Of a DNA stretch of 51,154 bases, positions 8,070 to 17,075 are shown one piece after another. This DNA is from Candidatus Kaiserbacteria bacterium (GTDB lineage: Bacteria; Patescibacteriota; Minisyncoccia; Phycocordibacterales; Phycocordibacteraceae). Under the pieces are notes generated by a model, which did not search any database, was not told where the DNA came from, and saw nothing but the letters and a program-made list of their open reading frames with translations. The stretch is taken from contig JACQBN010000022.1 in NCBI GenBank assembly GCA_016194455.1, positions 1 through 51,154 of the forward strand, given 5' to 3'. Position 1 is the first letter of the stretch. Each line of letters starts with the position of its first letter. The position numbers and the translations under genes were made by a program.

Positions 8070-8609
8070 TCAAGCAATAGCTCGACCTTTGATGTAGCGA
8101 TTTTCTATATTGTCTACGATTTTAGCGTACTCGGTAGCCTTGAGAATTCCGAAGGCTTTTTCCTCAAAGGGCCTGAAGCTCTCGGGCAATATATTGATGA
8201 GGCGCGCCGCCGATTCGCTCTCTGGAAAGTCCGTGTGGTTGAGCTTCCCCAATCGAAGTAAATACCACGCGGCGATAAAGAGCGAACAAGCATACTTTTT
8301 CGTTTGTATGTAAGTCACCAGCTCCTCTTTTAGATCGCGGTCCTTGACCAACTCTAGCGTTTGATCGCAAAGTGGAATAAGCTGAGACTCACGGAACACG
8401 ACATTCGGCGAGTGCCCCCGCTTTGACAGCCATGCTGTGAACGAATCGTAATTAAAGGTTGGGTCAGGAAATGAATAATCGTCTACGAGCACCACGAGCG
8501 ACTCGCTCGACTGTCTTACTTCCTCAAGAATCTCGAGCGACAACTGGTGTTCTTCATTAATTTTCGAGTTCGTATAGATATGCGCGTATTCGATGGATAC
8601 ATCTTTCAT
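8070..8609 (-). CDS. Hypothetical protein, coupled to the phosphatase
   Basis: 179-aa ORF in a visibly AT-richer segment. Confidence 0.65.
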   Translation of the reverse strand: MKDVSIEYAHIYTNSKINEEHQLSLEILEEVRQSSESLVVLVDDYSFPDPTFNYDSFTAWLSKRGHSPNVVFRESQLIPLCDQTLELVKDRDLKEELVTYIQTKKYACSLFIAAWYLLRLGKLNHTDFPESESAARLINILPESFRPFEEKAFGILKATEYAKIVDNIENRYIKGRAIA

Positions 8610-8611
8610 GT

Positions 8612-11092
8612 CTAGAGTGCGACCACGGAGGCGATGGAGTCGCCGTCGCGGAGCTTCATGACGCGCACGCCCTGGGTCGCGCGGCCAAGTGCCGGGATTT
8701 CCGCGAGCGTGCAGCGGATGACCTGGCCTTTTTTAGAAATGACCACGAGCTCCTCTTCTTTCAAATCGCCGGAGACGACTTTCGCGCCGATGATCTCGCC
8801 GGTCTTCGCGGTTACCGCCGCAGTCTTGATGCCGGAGCCGCCGCGGCCCTGGATCTTATATTCATCAATCTCGGTCCGTTTGCCGTAACCCTTGCTCATG
8901 ATGACGAGGAGCGAGGTGCTCTTCTCTCCGGCAGAAATAATTTCCGCGGAAACTACCTCGTCACCTTTCTTCACACGAATACCGCGGACTCCGCCCGCGG
9001 TGCGGCCCATCTGCCGCACGTCGCTCTCGTCGAAGCGGATGGACTGCCCCTTCTTGGAGACAATCGAGACCGAGTCGCCCTCGGCGGCCGTCTGCGCCGC
9101 CACCAGCTTGTCCTCACCCCTGAGGTTGATGGCGATGATGCCCGAGGGGCGCACATCGGCGAAGGATTTCGCCGCGACCCGCTTCACCACGCCCTCTTTG
9201 GTAACAAAGACGATAGAGAGCGCTTCCCAGGCGGCGCCCTTGGTGACGGGCAGGATGCTCGTCACCTTCTCCTCGGCGGCCAAGGGGAGGAAGTTCATAA
9301 TGCTCTTGCCCTTGGTCGCACGCTTCCCTTCTGGCAGGTCGTACATCTTAAGTTGATACGCCTTGCCGAAGTCGGTGAAGAATAGCAGATCCGCGTGCGC
9401 TGACGCCCCGACGAGGTGCGTGACGACGTCCTCCTCCTTGGTAGCGATATCCACGACGCCGATGCCGCCGCGCTTCTGGCGGCGATACTCGCTCGGGTTC
9501 GTGCGCTTGACGTAGCCGCCCGCGGTCAAGACGAGCACGCTCTCTTCGTCCGGCACCAAGTCCTCGGCCGACATATTCTTGACACCGCCCTTGACTATCG
9601 TGGTGCGACGATCGTCGCCGTACTTCTCACCGATCTGTTCCAGCTCGCTCCGCACCACCGCGAGAATCTTCTTAGCCGAGGAGAGGATGTCCTTCAGCTT
9701 TTTTATCAATACCTGCACTTCTGCGAGCTCGTTCTCTATCTTTTTGCGCTCTAAGCCCGCGAGCTTCGCGAGCCGCATCTCGAGAATCGCGGCGGCCTGG
9801 AGCTCCGAGAAGCCGAACTTCTTCTGGAGTGCCCCGGAGGCGGCCGGTACATCCACCGCTTTCTTGATAAGCGCGATGACTTCGTCAATGTGATCGAGCG
9901 CTTTCGAGAGACCGAAGAGAATATGCTCGCGCGCCTCCGCCTGCGTGAGGTCAAACTCGGTTCGGCGCTTCACCACCTCTCGGCGATGTTCGATAAAGTG
10001 CTCGAGCATCGCTTTGAGCGACAGTGTCTGGGGCACCCCGTCTACGAGAGCGAGCATGTTGTAGTGGAAGGTGCTCTCGAGCTCGGTGTGCTTATAGAGA
10101 TTATTCAAAACGGCTTGCGGGTGCGCCGTGTTCTTCAATTCAACGACGATGCGGATGTCGCCGGCGGCGGATTCGTCGCGCAGGTCGCGGATGCCCTCAA
10201 GTTTCTTGGCTTGCACTAGTTCCGCGATGCGGATGATAAGCTCCGCTTTATTTACCCGATACGGGATGGAGGTGATGACGATCCGCGTGTCCTTTTTGCC
10301 ATCATCAATAATCTCCGCTTCGCCGCGCACCACGACTGGCCCCTTACCGGAGCCGTACACGTGCTTGATATCGCTCTGATTGAAGGCGACCGCGCCCAAG
10401 GGGAAATCAGGACCCTTCACGAACTCCAAGAGGTCATCGGTGGTCGCCTCCGGGTTTTCTATCAGATGGATGGTCGCGGCCGCGACTTCGCGCAGATTGT
10501 GCGGGGGGATGTTGGTCGCCATCCCGACCGCGATGCCAAGCGTACCATTAAGGAGGAGATTCGGGACGGCGGAAGGGAGCACGGTGGGCTCCTCCTTGGT
10601 CGCGTCGTAGTTGGGCGCCATTTTCACCGTCTCCTTCTCGAGATCGCGCAGCATCTCCTCGGCGACTCGCGACATCTTGGCTTCGGTATAGCGGTAGGCC
10701 GCGGCGCCGTCGCCGTCGATAGAACCGAAATTTCCCTGCCCGAGCACGAGCGGATAGCGGGTGGAGAAGTCCTGCGCCATCTTCACCAAAGAATCGTAGA
10801 CGGCAACCTCGCCGTGCGGGTGATACTTCGCGATGACGTCGCCCACGACGGCTGCGGACTTCTTAAATTTTGCAGTCGGGGTGAGGCCGTTCTCGCGCAT
10901 CGAGAAAAGCACGCGCCGGTGGACCGGCTTCAAGCCGTCGCGCACATCCGGCAAGGCGCGCGCGGTGATCACGCTCATCGCGTAATCGAGATAGGAGGAG
11001 CGCATCTCAGCGACGATGGGCTGGTCAATCACGTTCGCGGCGACTCCGGGAGCCGCCGCGCCTTCTGCTTTTTCTGCCTTGCCGCGCGCCAT
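8612..11092 (-). CDS. gyrA: DNA gyrase subunit A
   Basis: [45 protein letters not shown] GyrA-box-like motif. Confidence 0.95.
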   Translation of the reverse strand: MARGKAEKAEGAAAPGVAANVIDQPIVAEMRSSYLDYAMSVITARALPDVRDGLKPVHRRVLFSMRENGLTPTAKFKKSAAVVGDVIAKYHPHGEVAVYDSLVKMAQDFSTRYPLVLGQGNFGSIDGDGAAAYRYTEAKMSRVAEEMLRDLEKETVKMAPNYDATKEEPTVLPSAVPNLLLNGTLGIAVGMATNIPPHNLREVAAATIHLIENPEATTDDLLEFVKGPDFPLGAVAFNQSDIKHVYGSGKGPVVVRGEAEIIDDGKKDTRIVITSIPYRVNKAELIIRIAELVQAKKLEGIRDLRDESAAGDIRIVVELKNTAHPQAVLNNLYKHTELESTFHYNMLALVDGVPQTLSLKAMLEHFIEHRREVVKRRTEFDLTQAEAREHILFGLSKALDHIDEVIALIKKAVDVPAASGALQKKFGFSELQAAAILEMRLAKLAGLERKKIENELAEVQVLIKKLKDILSSAKKILAVVRSELEQIGEKYGDDRRTTIVKGGVKNMSAEDLVPDEESVLVLTAGGYVKRTNPSEYRRQKRGGIGVVDIATKEEDVVTHLVGASAHADLLFFTDFGKAYQLKMYDLPEGKRATKGKSIMNFLPLAAEEKVTSILPVTKGAAWEALSIVFVTKEGVVKRVAAKSFADVRPSGIIAINLRGEDKLVAAQTAAEGDSVSIVSKKGQSIRFDESDVRQMGRTAGGVRGIRVKKGDEVVSAEIISAGEKSTSLLVIMSKGYGKRTEIDEYKIQGRGGSGIKTAAVTAKTGEIIGAKVVSGDLKEEELVVISKKGQVIRCTLAEIPALGRATQGVRVMKLRDGDSIASVVAL

Positions 11093-11107
11093 GATGGGTG
11101 GTGAGGA

Positions 11108-11455
11108 TTAGAACGGAATAAGCGTCTGTTCCGCCTTCGGCGTCAGAGTTGAGGAGGCCGCGTCTACGATCTGAATCGTGGCCGGCGCACCGGCGGCAGG
11201 AATTGCGGCGGCAGCGCCCGCAACGCCGTAGTCGCTCGCCCCGGTCGCCGCTGCGGCGACCGGGGCGCCCTCTGCCCCCGTGCTCTCGGCAAAGTTCGCC
11301 CCCTGGATCGCGAATGCCCCGCCCGCGAAGGCGCCGAAGAACCAGATGAGCCCGACGATCGCCGCGCCCGCGGCCGCGATGCCAAACGCGACCTGCTTGC
11401 GGATGTGGTGCGGCTGTGCTTTGATGCGATCGATGTGGTCAGCAAGAGTCTTCAT
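11108..11455 (-). CDS. Single-TM Ala-rich hypothetical protein
   Basis: ORF MKTLADHIDRIKAQPHHIRKQVAFGIAAAGAAIVGLIWFFGAF; overlaps upstream gene by 4 nt; TGCTATACT upstream. Confidence 0.65.
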   Translation of the reverse strand: MKTLADHIDRIKAQPHHIRKQVAFGIAAAGAAIVGLIWFFGAFAGGAFAIQGANFAESTGAEGAPVAAAATGASDYGVAGAAAAIPAAGAPATIQIVDAASSTLTPKAEQTLIPF

Positions 11456-12081
11456 GGCTTTATGACTAGTATAGCACCGTCGCGGGTCGCAACGTCTTTC
11501 TTCTTTAATGTCAACTTGTCGGTGGTCTCGGGCGTCTCGCCCTCCTGCTTGAGGAATGCCGCGAGCGACTTGGGGTCGTAGTGCATCGGGATGATGACTT
11601 TCGGTTCGAGTGCAAGCGTGAGCGCGTGCGCGTCGCCCACGGAGAGGACTCCCTCACCCCCAACCGGCACGAAGAGAATGTCTATCTCGCCCATGCCCTC
11701 GCGCGCCTCCTTGGAGAGCTCCTTATCGGAGAGCGCGCCGAAATGAACAAGCGTCATGTCCTCAAGGTTTACCGAGTAGATTGTATTAACTGCACTCTCC
11801 TCTCCCTTCGCGAGCCCGTATTTAGAACTGGAAAGGAAGCCCTGGATCGTGACGCCGCCGTGCTCATACTCGCCCGGGCCCGTAATCGCGAAGGGCTTTT
11901 TGTCGCCATACGTTACCTCGTCAACGCCGTTGAAGTCGGGATGATTGCGCGAAACGAGCGCGATATCGGCACCGAAGCGCACGGCGGGCAGGCTGCTTGC
12001 CTTGCTCACGGGGTCGAAGACGAGCGTCAGATCCCCGAACGTCACCTTGAAGCACTGGCCGCCGTGGTAGGTGATAACCAT
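11452..12081 (-). CDS. MBL-fold metallohydrolase
   Basis: MVITYHGGQCFKVTFGDLTLVFDP; conserved C-terminal VIIPMHY. Confidence 0.8.
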   Translation of the reverse strand: MVITYHGGQCFKVTFGDLTLVFDPVSKASSLPAVRFGADIALVSRNHPDFNGVDEVTYGDKKPFAITGPGEYEHGGVTIQGFLSSSKYGLAKGEESAVNTIYSVNLEDMTLVHFGALSDKELSKEAREGMGEIDILFVPVGGEGVLSVGDAHALTLALEPKVIIPMHYDPKSLAAFLKQEGETPETTDKLTLKKKDVATRDGAILVIKP

Positions 12082-12114
12082 TGTGGATAGTGTACCAAAT
12101 TTCCGCCTATTATG

Positions 12115-12276
12115 CTAGCGTTAAGGGGTACTCATAAGCTAAAAACTATGGAAGAAAGAAGTTAGCTTGGTGACAGCGAAACAGTTCTTCGAAAGCCCGA
12201 GGGGGTTGTTCGGAGCGAATTAGAGATTTAGATTCAACGAGGCAACACCCCGCGCGGCTCCGCCGCGCGGGGTTGT
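12115..12276 (+). ncRNA. Candidate structured ncRNA of unknown family (boundaries approximate)
   Basis: No ORF; TGCTAGCGT promoter-like motif at the start; AAGCTAA...TTAGCTT stem; ends in strong GC hairpin. Confidence 0.4.
12248..12276 (+). terminator. Terminator-like GC-rich hairpin
   Basis: CCCCGCGCGGC-TCC-GCCGCGCGGGG then TTGTT. Confidence 0.6.
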
Positions 12277-12286
12277 TCGTGCACGC

Positions 12287-12316
12287 TTGACAAGAAAGGG
12301 CAGGGTATGATAGGCT
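12287..12316 (+). promoter_or_regulatory. Promoter of 33-codon ORF
   Basis: TTGACA-18 nt-TAGGCT (TATGAT overlaps as an alternative -10). Confidence 0.55.
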
Positions 12317-12378
12317 CTCCCGTGGACCGAGGGGTACGCATTGTGCTTATTCTGGTGTCCTTTATGGAAGGAAGCCAC

Positions 12379-12480
12379 ATGAAGAAATCGAACCTTTTGC
12401 TTAGGAATGACCCTCATCCGGTTCCAACTTCGATCGACACCGCCGCTACCAACTACAACGCCGGCGGCGCCGCGGTCTGA
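12379..12480 (+). CDS. Candidate 33-aa small protein, not in the ORF track
   Basis: MKKSNLLLRNDPHPVPTSIDTAATNYNAGGAAV*; GGAAGGAAG SD-like sequence upstream; promoter and terminator flank it. Confidence 0.55.
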   Translation: MKKSNLLLRNDPHPVPTSIDTAATNYNAGGAAV

Positions 12481-12510
12481 CAGCCGATCGGCAGCTTCAA
12501 CCCCTAACCC

Positions 12511-12540
12511 GGCCCTCCCATCGCGGAGGGCCTTTTCATT
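12511..12540 (+). terminator. Intrinsic terminator
   Basis: GGCCCTCC-CATCGC-GGAGGGCC then TTTTCATTTT. Confidence 0.85.
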
Positions 12541-12656
12541 TTCCTTCCCTTGTGCTAGAGTCGGCGAGTCAGCGTGTGGGAGAAGTAGGAAGGCGCTAAC
12601 CCTTGAACCGAAAGGCTCAAGTACCCTTCGCGAAAATCCGCACGGCTTTTATATTC

Positions 12657-13778
12657 ATGAGTGAAGAAGTGAAGGAAAAGAAGGTACCGCTGCCGGCCAT
12701 CGTGCTTGACCCGAACCACTCGATGGCTGCGCTCGTGGCGGGCATCCCGACGCCACCCAAGACCGGTGATTTGCTTGAGGGCACCATCATCGCGATCAAT
12801 CGCGGGCGCGTCTATATTGACCTGCCGCCTTTTGGCACCGGGCTCATCTACGGCCGCGAGTACCTCAACGCCGCGGACGTGCTCCGCAAGGCGAACCCCG
12901 GCGATTCCATCAGCGCGAAGGTCGTGGACCCCGCCGGCCGCGAGGGCTACATCGAGCTGTCGCTTAAGGAGGCGCGCCAGGCGGCCATCTGGGGCGAGGC
13001 CGAACAGGCGATTGTTGCGCAGACCTCGTACACTCTCATTGTCGAGGAGGCGAACAAGGGCGGGCTTATCCTCTCGTGGCAGGGCATCCCTGGCTTTCTC
13101 CCAGCCTCGCAGCTCGCGAAGGAGCATTACCCGCGCGTCGCCGACGGCGATAAGGAAAAGATCCTCGGCGAACTCATGAAGCTTGTGGGCCACCCGCTCA
13201 CGGTCCGGATCATCACCGCGGACGCGAAAGAGGGCAAGCTTATTTTCTCGGAGAGGAGCGGCAATGAGGAAGAGGAGAAGACGGCGCTCATTGATAAGTA
13301 CCAGGTGGGTGACGTGCTTGAGGGTGAAGTTACCGGCATCGTAGACTTTGGCGTCTTCGTGCGGGTCGAGCCCGGGCTCGAGGGGCTAGTGCATATCAGC
13401 GAGCTCGATTGGGGCCTCGTGGAGGATCCGCACGCGCTCTTCGTTGTGGGCGATACGGTGAAAGTCAAGGTGATTGAGGTCAAAGACGACAAGATCTCCC
13501 TCTCCGTCAAAGCGCTCCAGGAGAATCCCTGGCACACGGCCGGGGAGCGCTACGCCAAAGACCAAGAAGTGCCGGGCGTCATCATCAAGTACAACAAGCA
13601 CGGCGCGCTTGCGTCCATCGAAGAGGGTGTAGCGGGCCTCGTGCACGTCTCCGAGTTCGCCTCGCCGCAAGAGCTCCGCGATACCCTCGAGCTCGGTAAA
13701 ACCTACCCCTTTAAGATTACGCTCTTCGAACCGAAAGAGCAGCGCATGACGCTGTCCTACGTTGGCAAGAGGAAATAA
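12657..13778 (+). CDS. rpsA: 30S ribosomal protein S1-like, multiple S1 domains
   Basis: Start corrected to MSEEVKEKK; repeated S1 motifs such as GDVLEGEVTGIVDFGVFVRVEPGLEGLVHISEL. Confidence 0.88.
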   Translation: MSEEVKEKKVPLPAIVLDPNHSMAALVAGIPTPPKTGDLLEGTIIAINRGRVYIDLPPFGTGLIYGREYLNAADVLRKANPGDSISAKVVDPAGREGYIELSLKEARQAAIWGEAEQAIVAQTSYTLIVEEANKGGLILSWQGIPGFLPASQLAKEHYPRVADGDKEKILGELMKLVGHPLTVRIITADAKEGKLIFSERSGNEEEEKTALIDKYQVGDVLEGEVTGIVDFGVFVRVEPGLEGLVHISELDWGLVEDPHALFVVGDTVKVKVIEVKDDKISLSVKALQENPWHTAGERYAKDQEVPGVIIKYNKHGALASIEEGVAGLVHVSEFASPQELRDTLELGKTYPFKITLFEPKEQRMTLSYVGKRK

Positions 13779-13780
13779 AG

Positions 13781-14377
13781 TCAGCGGGTGTTCGCGAACT
13801 GCGTGGCAGCGTCGAGGCCGAGCGTGGCAAAAAGTTTCGCGGCCTCTGCGGCTTTTTTGAAAACTTTCTTCGCGGCCGCCTCCTCGCTTGGCTTCCACTT
13901 GCCGATCACGTGGTTGAGGACTTTCTCATCGCCCGAAACTTTCTTCGCCTGATGGCGCTTCCCGGCTCCGCTAATCCCGATCTTGAGTTGCGCGAACGCG
14001 TCGGTCTTGAGGGCGCGCATAACGCTCTCCACGCCCTTGTGCCCGCCCGAGCCGCGCGCGAAGGTCATCTTGAGCGCCCCAAGCGGGAGATCAAGGTCGT
14101 CACGAATGATAAGTAAATCCCTCGCGGCCCTTACACTTTTGACAAGCGCAGATGCGGCCCTGCCTGAATTATTCATCATCGTCTCGGGGAGCGCGAGCAT
14201 TGCCTTCGCCTTCCCAATCTTCCCCTCCAGGATGAGCGCGTTCGCTTTTTTATTGAAAACGAAATCAGGGAAACCTTCTTGTGTTGCGAGGAGCGCGACT
14301 GCGGTGCGGCCCGCGTTGTGTCGCGTCTTCTCATATTCCTTCCCAGGATTCCCGAGCCCCATGATGACGATTGACAT
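13781..14377 (-). CDS. pth: Peptidyl-tRNA hydrolase
   Basis: Start corrected to MSIVIMGLGNPGKEYEKTRHNAG; RDDLDLPLG and GSGGHKGVESV motifs. Confidence 0.92.
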   Translation of the reverse strand: MSIVIMGLGNPGKEYEKTRHNAGRTAVALLATQEGFPDFVFNKKANALILEGKIGKAKAMLALPETMMNNSGRAASALVKSVRAARDLLIIRDDLDLPLGALKMTFARGSGGHKGVESVMRALKTDAFAQLKIGISGAGKRHQAKKVSGDEKVLNHVIGKWKPSEEAAAKKVFKKAAEAAKLFATLGLDAATQFANTR

Positions 14378-14383
14378 GCGCGG

Positions 14384-14389
14384 ATGATA
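14384..14389 (-). promoter_or_regulatory. Extended -10 box of pth, 6 nt before ATG
   Basis: Minus strand TGCTATCAT ccgcgc ATG. Confidence 0.55.
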
Positions 14390-14426
14390 GCATGCCCCCT
14401 GAAGTTGCATTGCAGAGCGAGGCGCG

Positions 14427-14432
14427 TACAAT
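14427..14432 (+). promoter_or_regulatory. -10 box of lepB, 8 nt before ATG
   Basis: TTGCAT-16 nt-TACAAT gcctccac ATG. Confidence 0.6.
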
Positions 14433-14440
14433 GCCTCCAC

Positions 14441-14995
14441 ATGCAACGTGTTGGTAGCGAATTGCTCAAGGATCTTTTCACCCTCGCGCTCCTCATTGTG
14501 CTTATCGTGCTGCCCCTGCGCGCATTCGTGGTCTCGCCGTTTGTCGTGGATGGGGAATCTATGCATCCGACATTTGAGAACTTAGACTACCTGCTCATTG
14601 ACGAGATCAGTTACGACTTCTCCGCGCCCGCGCGCGATCAGGTCATCGTTTTTCGCTATCCCAATGACCCCTCGGTCTTCTATATCAAACGCATCATTGG
14701 CTTGCCGAACGAGACGATAGAGATCAGCCGCGGCGTCGTCTCCATCAAGAAGGCGGATGGCACCACCATCACTCTCACCGAGCCCTACATCGCCGCCGAG
14801 GACGCGACCTACACCGAGAATTTCACGCTCGGTCCCGGAGAATATTTCGTCATGGGCGACAATCGCCCCAACAGCTCGGATTCAAGGGTCTGGGGTGCCC
14901 TGCCCCGGAGCGACATCATCGGACATGTGTTCCTGCGGCTCTTGCCGATCGCGCGCGCAGGATTCCTGCCTGGCGCGTTCCACCCCTCGCCATGA
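14441..14995 (+). CDS. lepB: Signal peptidase I
   Basis: VDGESMHPTFENLDYLLID catalytic Ser motif, YIKRIIGLPNE Lys box, GDNRPNSSDSR. Confidence 0.93.
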   Translation: MQRVGSELLKDLFTLALLIVLIVLPLRAFVVSPFVVDGESMHPTFENLDYLLIDEISYDFSAPARDQVIVFRYPNDPSVFYIKRIIGLPNETIEISRGVVSIKKADGTTITLTEPYIAAEDATYTENFTLGPGEYFVMGDNRPNSSDSRVWGALPRSDIIGHVFLRLLPIARAGFLPGAFHPSP

Positions 14996-16131
14996 CCCGG
15001 GATACGCTCCGCGCTGAAGACATTCTCCGCCGCGCACATGCGGTCGGGCAGTACTACGGCTTCACGCCGCTCACTGCGCTCGCGGCGACTGCGCGCGGAC
15101 AGAATAAAAAGGCGGAGTATCCCGAGACGATGGCGGGGGTCGTGCTCGATCCCCTGGCCGAGCTCGTCGCCGGTTTCCTCAAGCACTGCCGAGCGCTCGT
15201 GCCCTCCGCCCGCACGCCGCTCTTCCTCTGGCACAGCAACATCGCGCCCGGGCGCCCCGCGCCGCGCAAGGTGAACGTGCAGTTTCATGCTCTGGGGAGC
15301 GACCGGCCACTCGCTGACGCGCTCGTGATCCGCGCGCTCGTGGCGCTCACCCGCGATCTCACCGGGCGTGAACCGGTGGTGCGCATCAACTCTATGGGTG
15401 ACAAGGAGACCCGCGCGCGCTATGCGCGCGAACTCGGAAATTTTTTCAAGAAGCGCGCGCAGACACTGCCCGAGGAATGCGTCAACTCTGCCAAGCATGA
15501 CGTCTTCGCGGCCGCCGAGCTCGCGGTGGCGAAGATGTGCGCCGAGGATTTGCCCTCGCCCACCGACCACCTGAGCGATCAGAGCCGCAAGCGCTTTGAG
15601 GAACTGTTGGAATATCTGGAGCGGACCAAAACGCCCTACGAGCTCTCGCACACGTTGATCAGCCGCGGACCATCCTGGAGCGAAACGTGTTTTGAAATCA
15701 GCGCTGCAGGGGAACGTGTCGCGTGGGGTTCGCGCTACGGTGACCTCGCGCGGCATTTCTTCAAGACTCTCCCGACCCCGGCGGTCGGCGCCGTGCTCCA
15801 CGTCGCTGCTCTAAGGGGCGCGGTGGCAAAAGCGAAGAAGCCCCCGCGGCTGCGGTTCGCTTTCGTCCATATCGGGGACGAAGCGAAGCAGCTCTCGCTT
15901 GGGCTCGCCGAGGAATTCAAGAAGGCGCGCCTTGCGCTCTCGCAGGACATTGGGCTCGAGTCGCTTGCCGAGCAAATGCATCTCGTGGAGCGCCGTAATC
16001 CCTCCTATCTCCTCATCATGGGCCGCAAGGAGGCGCTCGAGCATTCCGCGATACTCCGCAACCGCCTGACGCAAGAGGAGTGGGTCCTCCCGCTCGCCAA
16101 ACTCACCGACCGTTTACGCTCCATCGGCTGA
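14992..16131 (+). CDS. Divergent histidyl-tRNA synthetase-like protein
   Basis: QFHALGSDRPLADALVI...VRINSMGDKETRARYARELGNFF resembles HisRS core; motif 2 and RGLDYY positions degenerate; 4-nt overlap with lepB. Confidence 0.65.
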   Translation: MTRDTLRAEDILRRAHAVGQYYGFTPLTALAATARGQNKKAEYPETMAGVVLDPLAELVAGFLKHCRALVPSARTPLFLWHSNIAPGRPAPRKVNVQFHALGSDRPLADALVIRALVALTRDLTGREPVVRINSMGDKETRARYARELGNFFKKRAQTLPEECVNSAKHDVFAAAELAVAKMCAEDLPSPTDHLSDQSRKRFEELLEYLERTKTPYELSHTLISRGPSWSETCFEISAAGERVAWGSRYGDLARHFFKTLPTPAVGAVLHVAALRGAVAKAKKPPRLRFAFVHIGDEAKQLSLGLAEEFKKARLALSQDIGLESLAEQMHLVERRNPSYLLIMGRKEALEHSAILRNRLTQEEWVLPLAKLTDRLRSIG

Positions 16132-16152
16132 CTCGCCCGGGCTCTTTGGTGC

Positions 16153-16158
16153 TACGCT
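16153..16158 (+). promoter_or_regulatory. Extended -10 (TGCTACGCT) upstream of 34-codon ORF
   Basis: TGCTACGCT, about 33 nt before ATG 16192. Confidence 0.4.
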
Positions 16159-16191
16159 CTGTAGCGGAGCCGGGGCAGAAGGGAGAACGGC

Positions 16192-16296
16192 ATGTGCACA
16201 AACGCGCTCGTCTATATCGGGCTGCTCGCGTTCCTCTGCGCCATTGCGTATCTCGCGCGCGCCGAAATCGACTACCCTGACTGCGGCGGCTTCTAG
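16192..16296 (+). CDS. Candidate 34-aa single-TM small protein, not in the ORF track
   Basis: MCTNALVYIGLLAFLCAIAYLARAEIDYPDCGGF*; GAAGGGAGA SD; stop codon lies in the terminator loop. Confidence 0.6.
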   Translation: MCTNALVYIGLLAFLCAIAYLARAEIDYPDCGGF

Positions 16297-16310
16297 CCGC
16301 CGCGTTTTCT
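16283..16310 (+). terminator. Intrinsic terminator overlapping the 34-aa ORF stop
   Basis: GCGGCGGC-TTCTA-GCCGCCGC then GTTTTCTTG. Confidence 0.8.
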
Positions 16311-16347
16311 TGCTCCCCCGCCAGGGGCGTGCTAGAGTCTTCTCCAC

Positions 16348-16620
16348 ATGACTGGGAGCACGCGAGTCGAAGTCCGACGCGGGAAGAACGAGAGTTCCTC
16401 CGCGCTCATTCGTCGTTTCTCCCGCCGGGCGCAAGGGCTTGGCCTTGTGCGCGAGATGCGCGAGCGTCGCTATCACGAGCGCTCGCGTTCTAAAAATGTA
16501 GACCACAAGCGCGCGATGATCTCCAAGCTCCGCCGCGAGAAGTACAACGAACTCGTGAAGTTGGGTAAGATCGACCCCGCCGCGCGCCGCACGAAAGGTC
16601 CGAAGGGGAAGAAAAAGTAG
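16348..16620 (+). CDS. rpsU: 30S ribosomal protein S21 with extended basic C-terminus
   Basis: VEVRRGKNESSSALIRRFSRRAQGLGLVREMRERRYHERSRSKNVDHKRA. Confidence 0.82.
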   Translation: MTGSTRVEVRRGKNESSSALIRRFSRRAQGLGLVREMRERRYHERSRSKNVDHKRAMISKLRREKYNELVKLGKIDPAARRTKGPKGKKK

Positions 16621-16640
16621 TTCGATTACGCGCTTACCGC

Positions 16641-17075
16641 ATGCGTCGCCCAGATTTCCCCTACTCCGAAATCGCGGCTTCTGTGCTTCCAGGGTGGGAG
16701 ATCTCACTCGCGTTCGTCACGCCAAAAGTTGCGAAAGCTTTGAATAAAAAACTGCGCGGTAAGAACTACACTCCAAATGTGCTCTCGTATCAGGCGGGCG
16801 AGAAGAGTGGTGAGGTGATCATCTGCCTTAGGGAAGCGGGGCGACAGGCTCCGGAGTACGGGATGAGCCCGAGGCACTTTGTGCTCTGCCTGTTTATTCA
16901 CGCACTTCTCCATTTGGCGGGGAGGCGCCATGGCTCTACAATGGAGAAACGCGAACGGACGCTCTGTAAGAAGTGGAGTGTCTTCCCGCGCCCTTATGTC
17001 TCGACGCATCGCCACCGGCATCGATATCGGCACCTACCAGGTCAAGCTGGTGGTCGTCGAGGAGATCGTCGATAA
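16641..17075 (+). CDS. ybeY: rRNA maturation RNase YbeY; 3' end overlaps ftsA
   Basis: HALLHLAGRRHGSTM matches HxxxHxxxxxH. Confidence 0.8.
   Translation: MRRPDFPYSEIAASVLPGWEISLAFVTPKVAKALNKKLRGKNYTPNVLSYQAGEKSGEVIICLREAGRQAPEYGMSPRHFVLCLFIHALLHLAGRRHGSTMEKRERTLCKKWSVFPRPYVSTHRHRHRYRHLPGQAGGRRGDRR

Noticed and set aside
10361-11104. 247-aa + strand ORF
   Set aside because: Antisense to gyrA, composition artefact.
12115-12276. tmRNA, SRP RNA, RNase P RNA or fluoride riboswitch identity for the ncRNA candidate
   Set aside because: None of their hallmark motifs recognised by eye; left unassigned.
14809-15801. 330-aa - strand ORF
   Set aside because: Antisense to lepB and the HisRS-like gene; frame-shadow of GC-rich codons.
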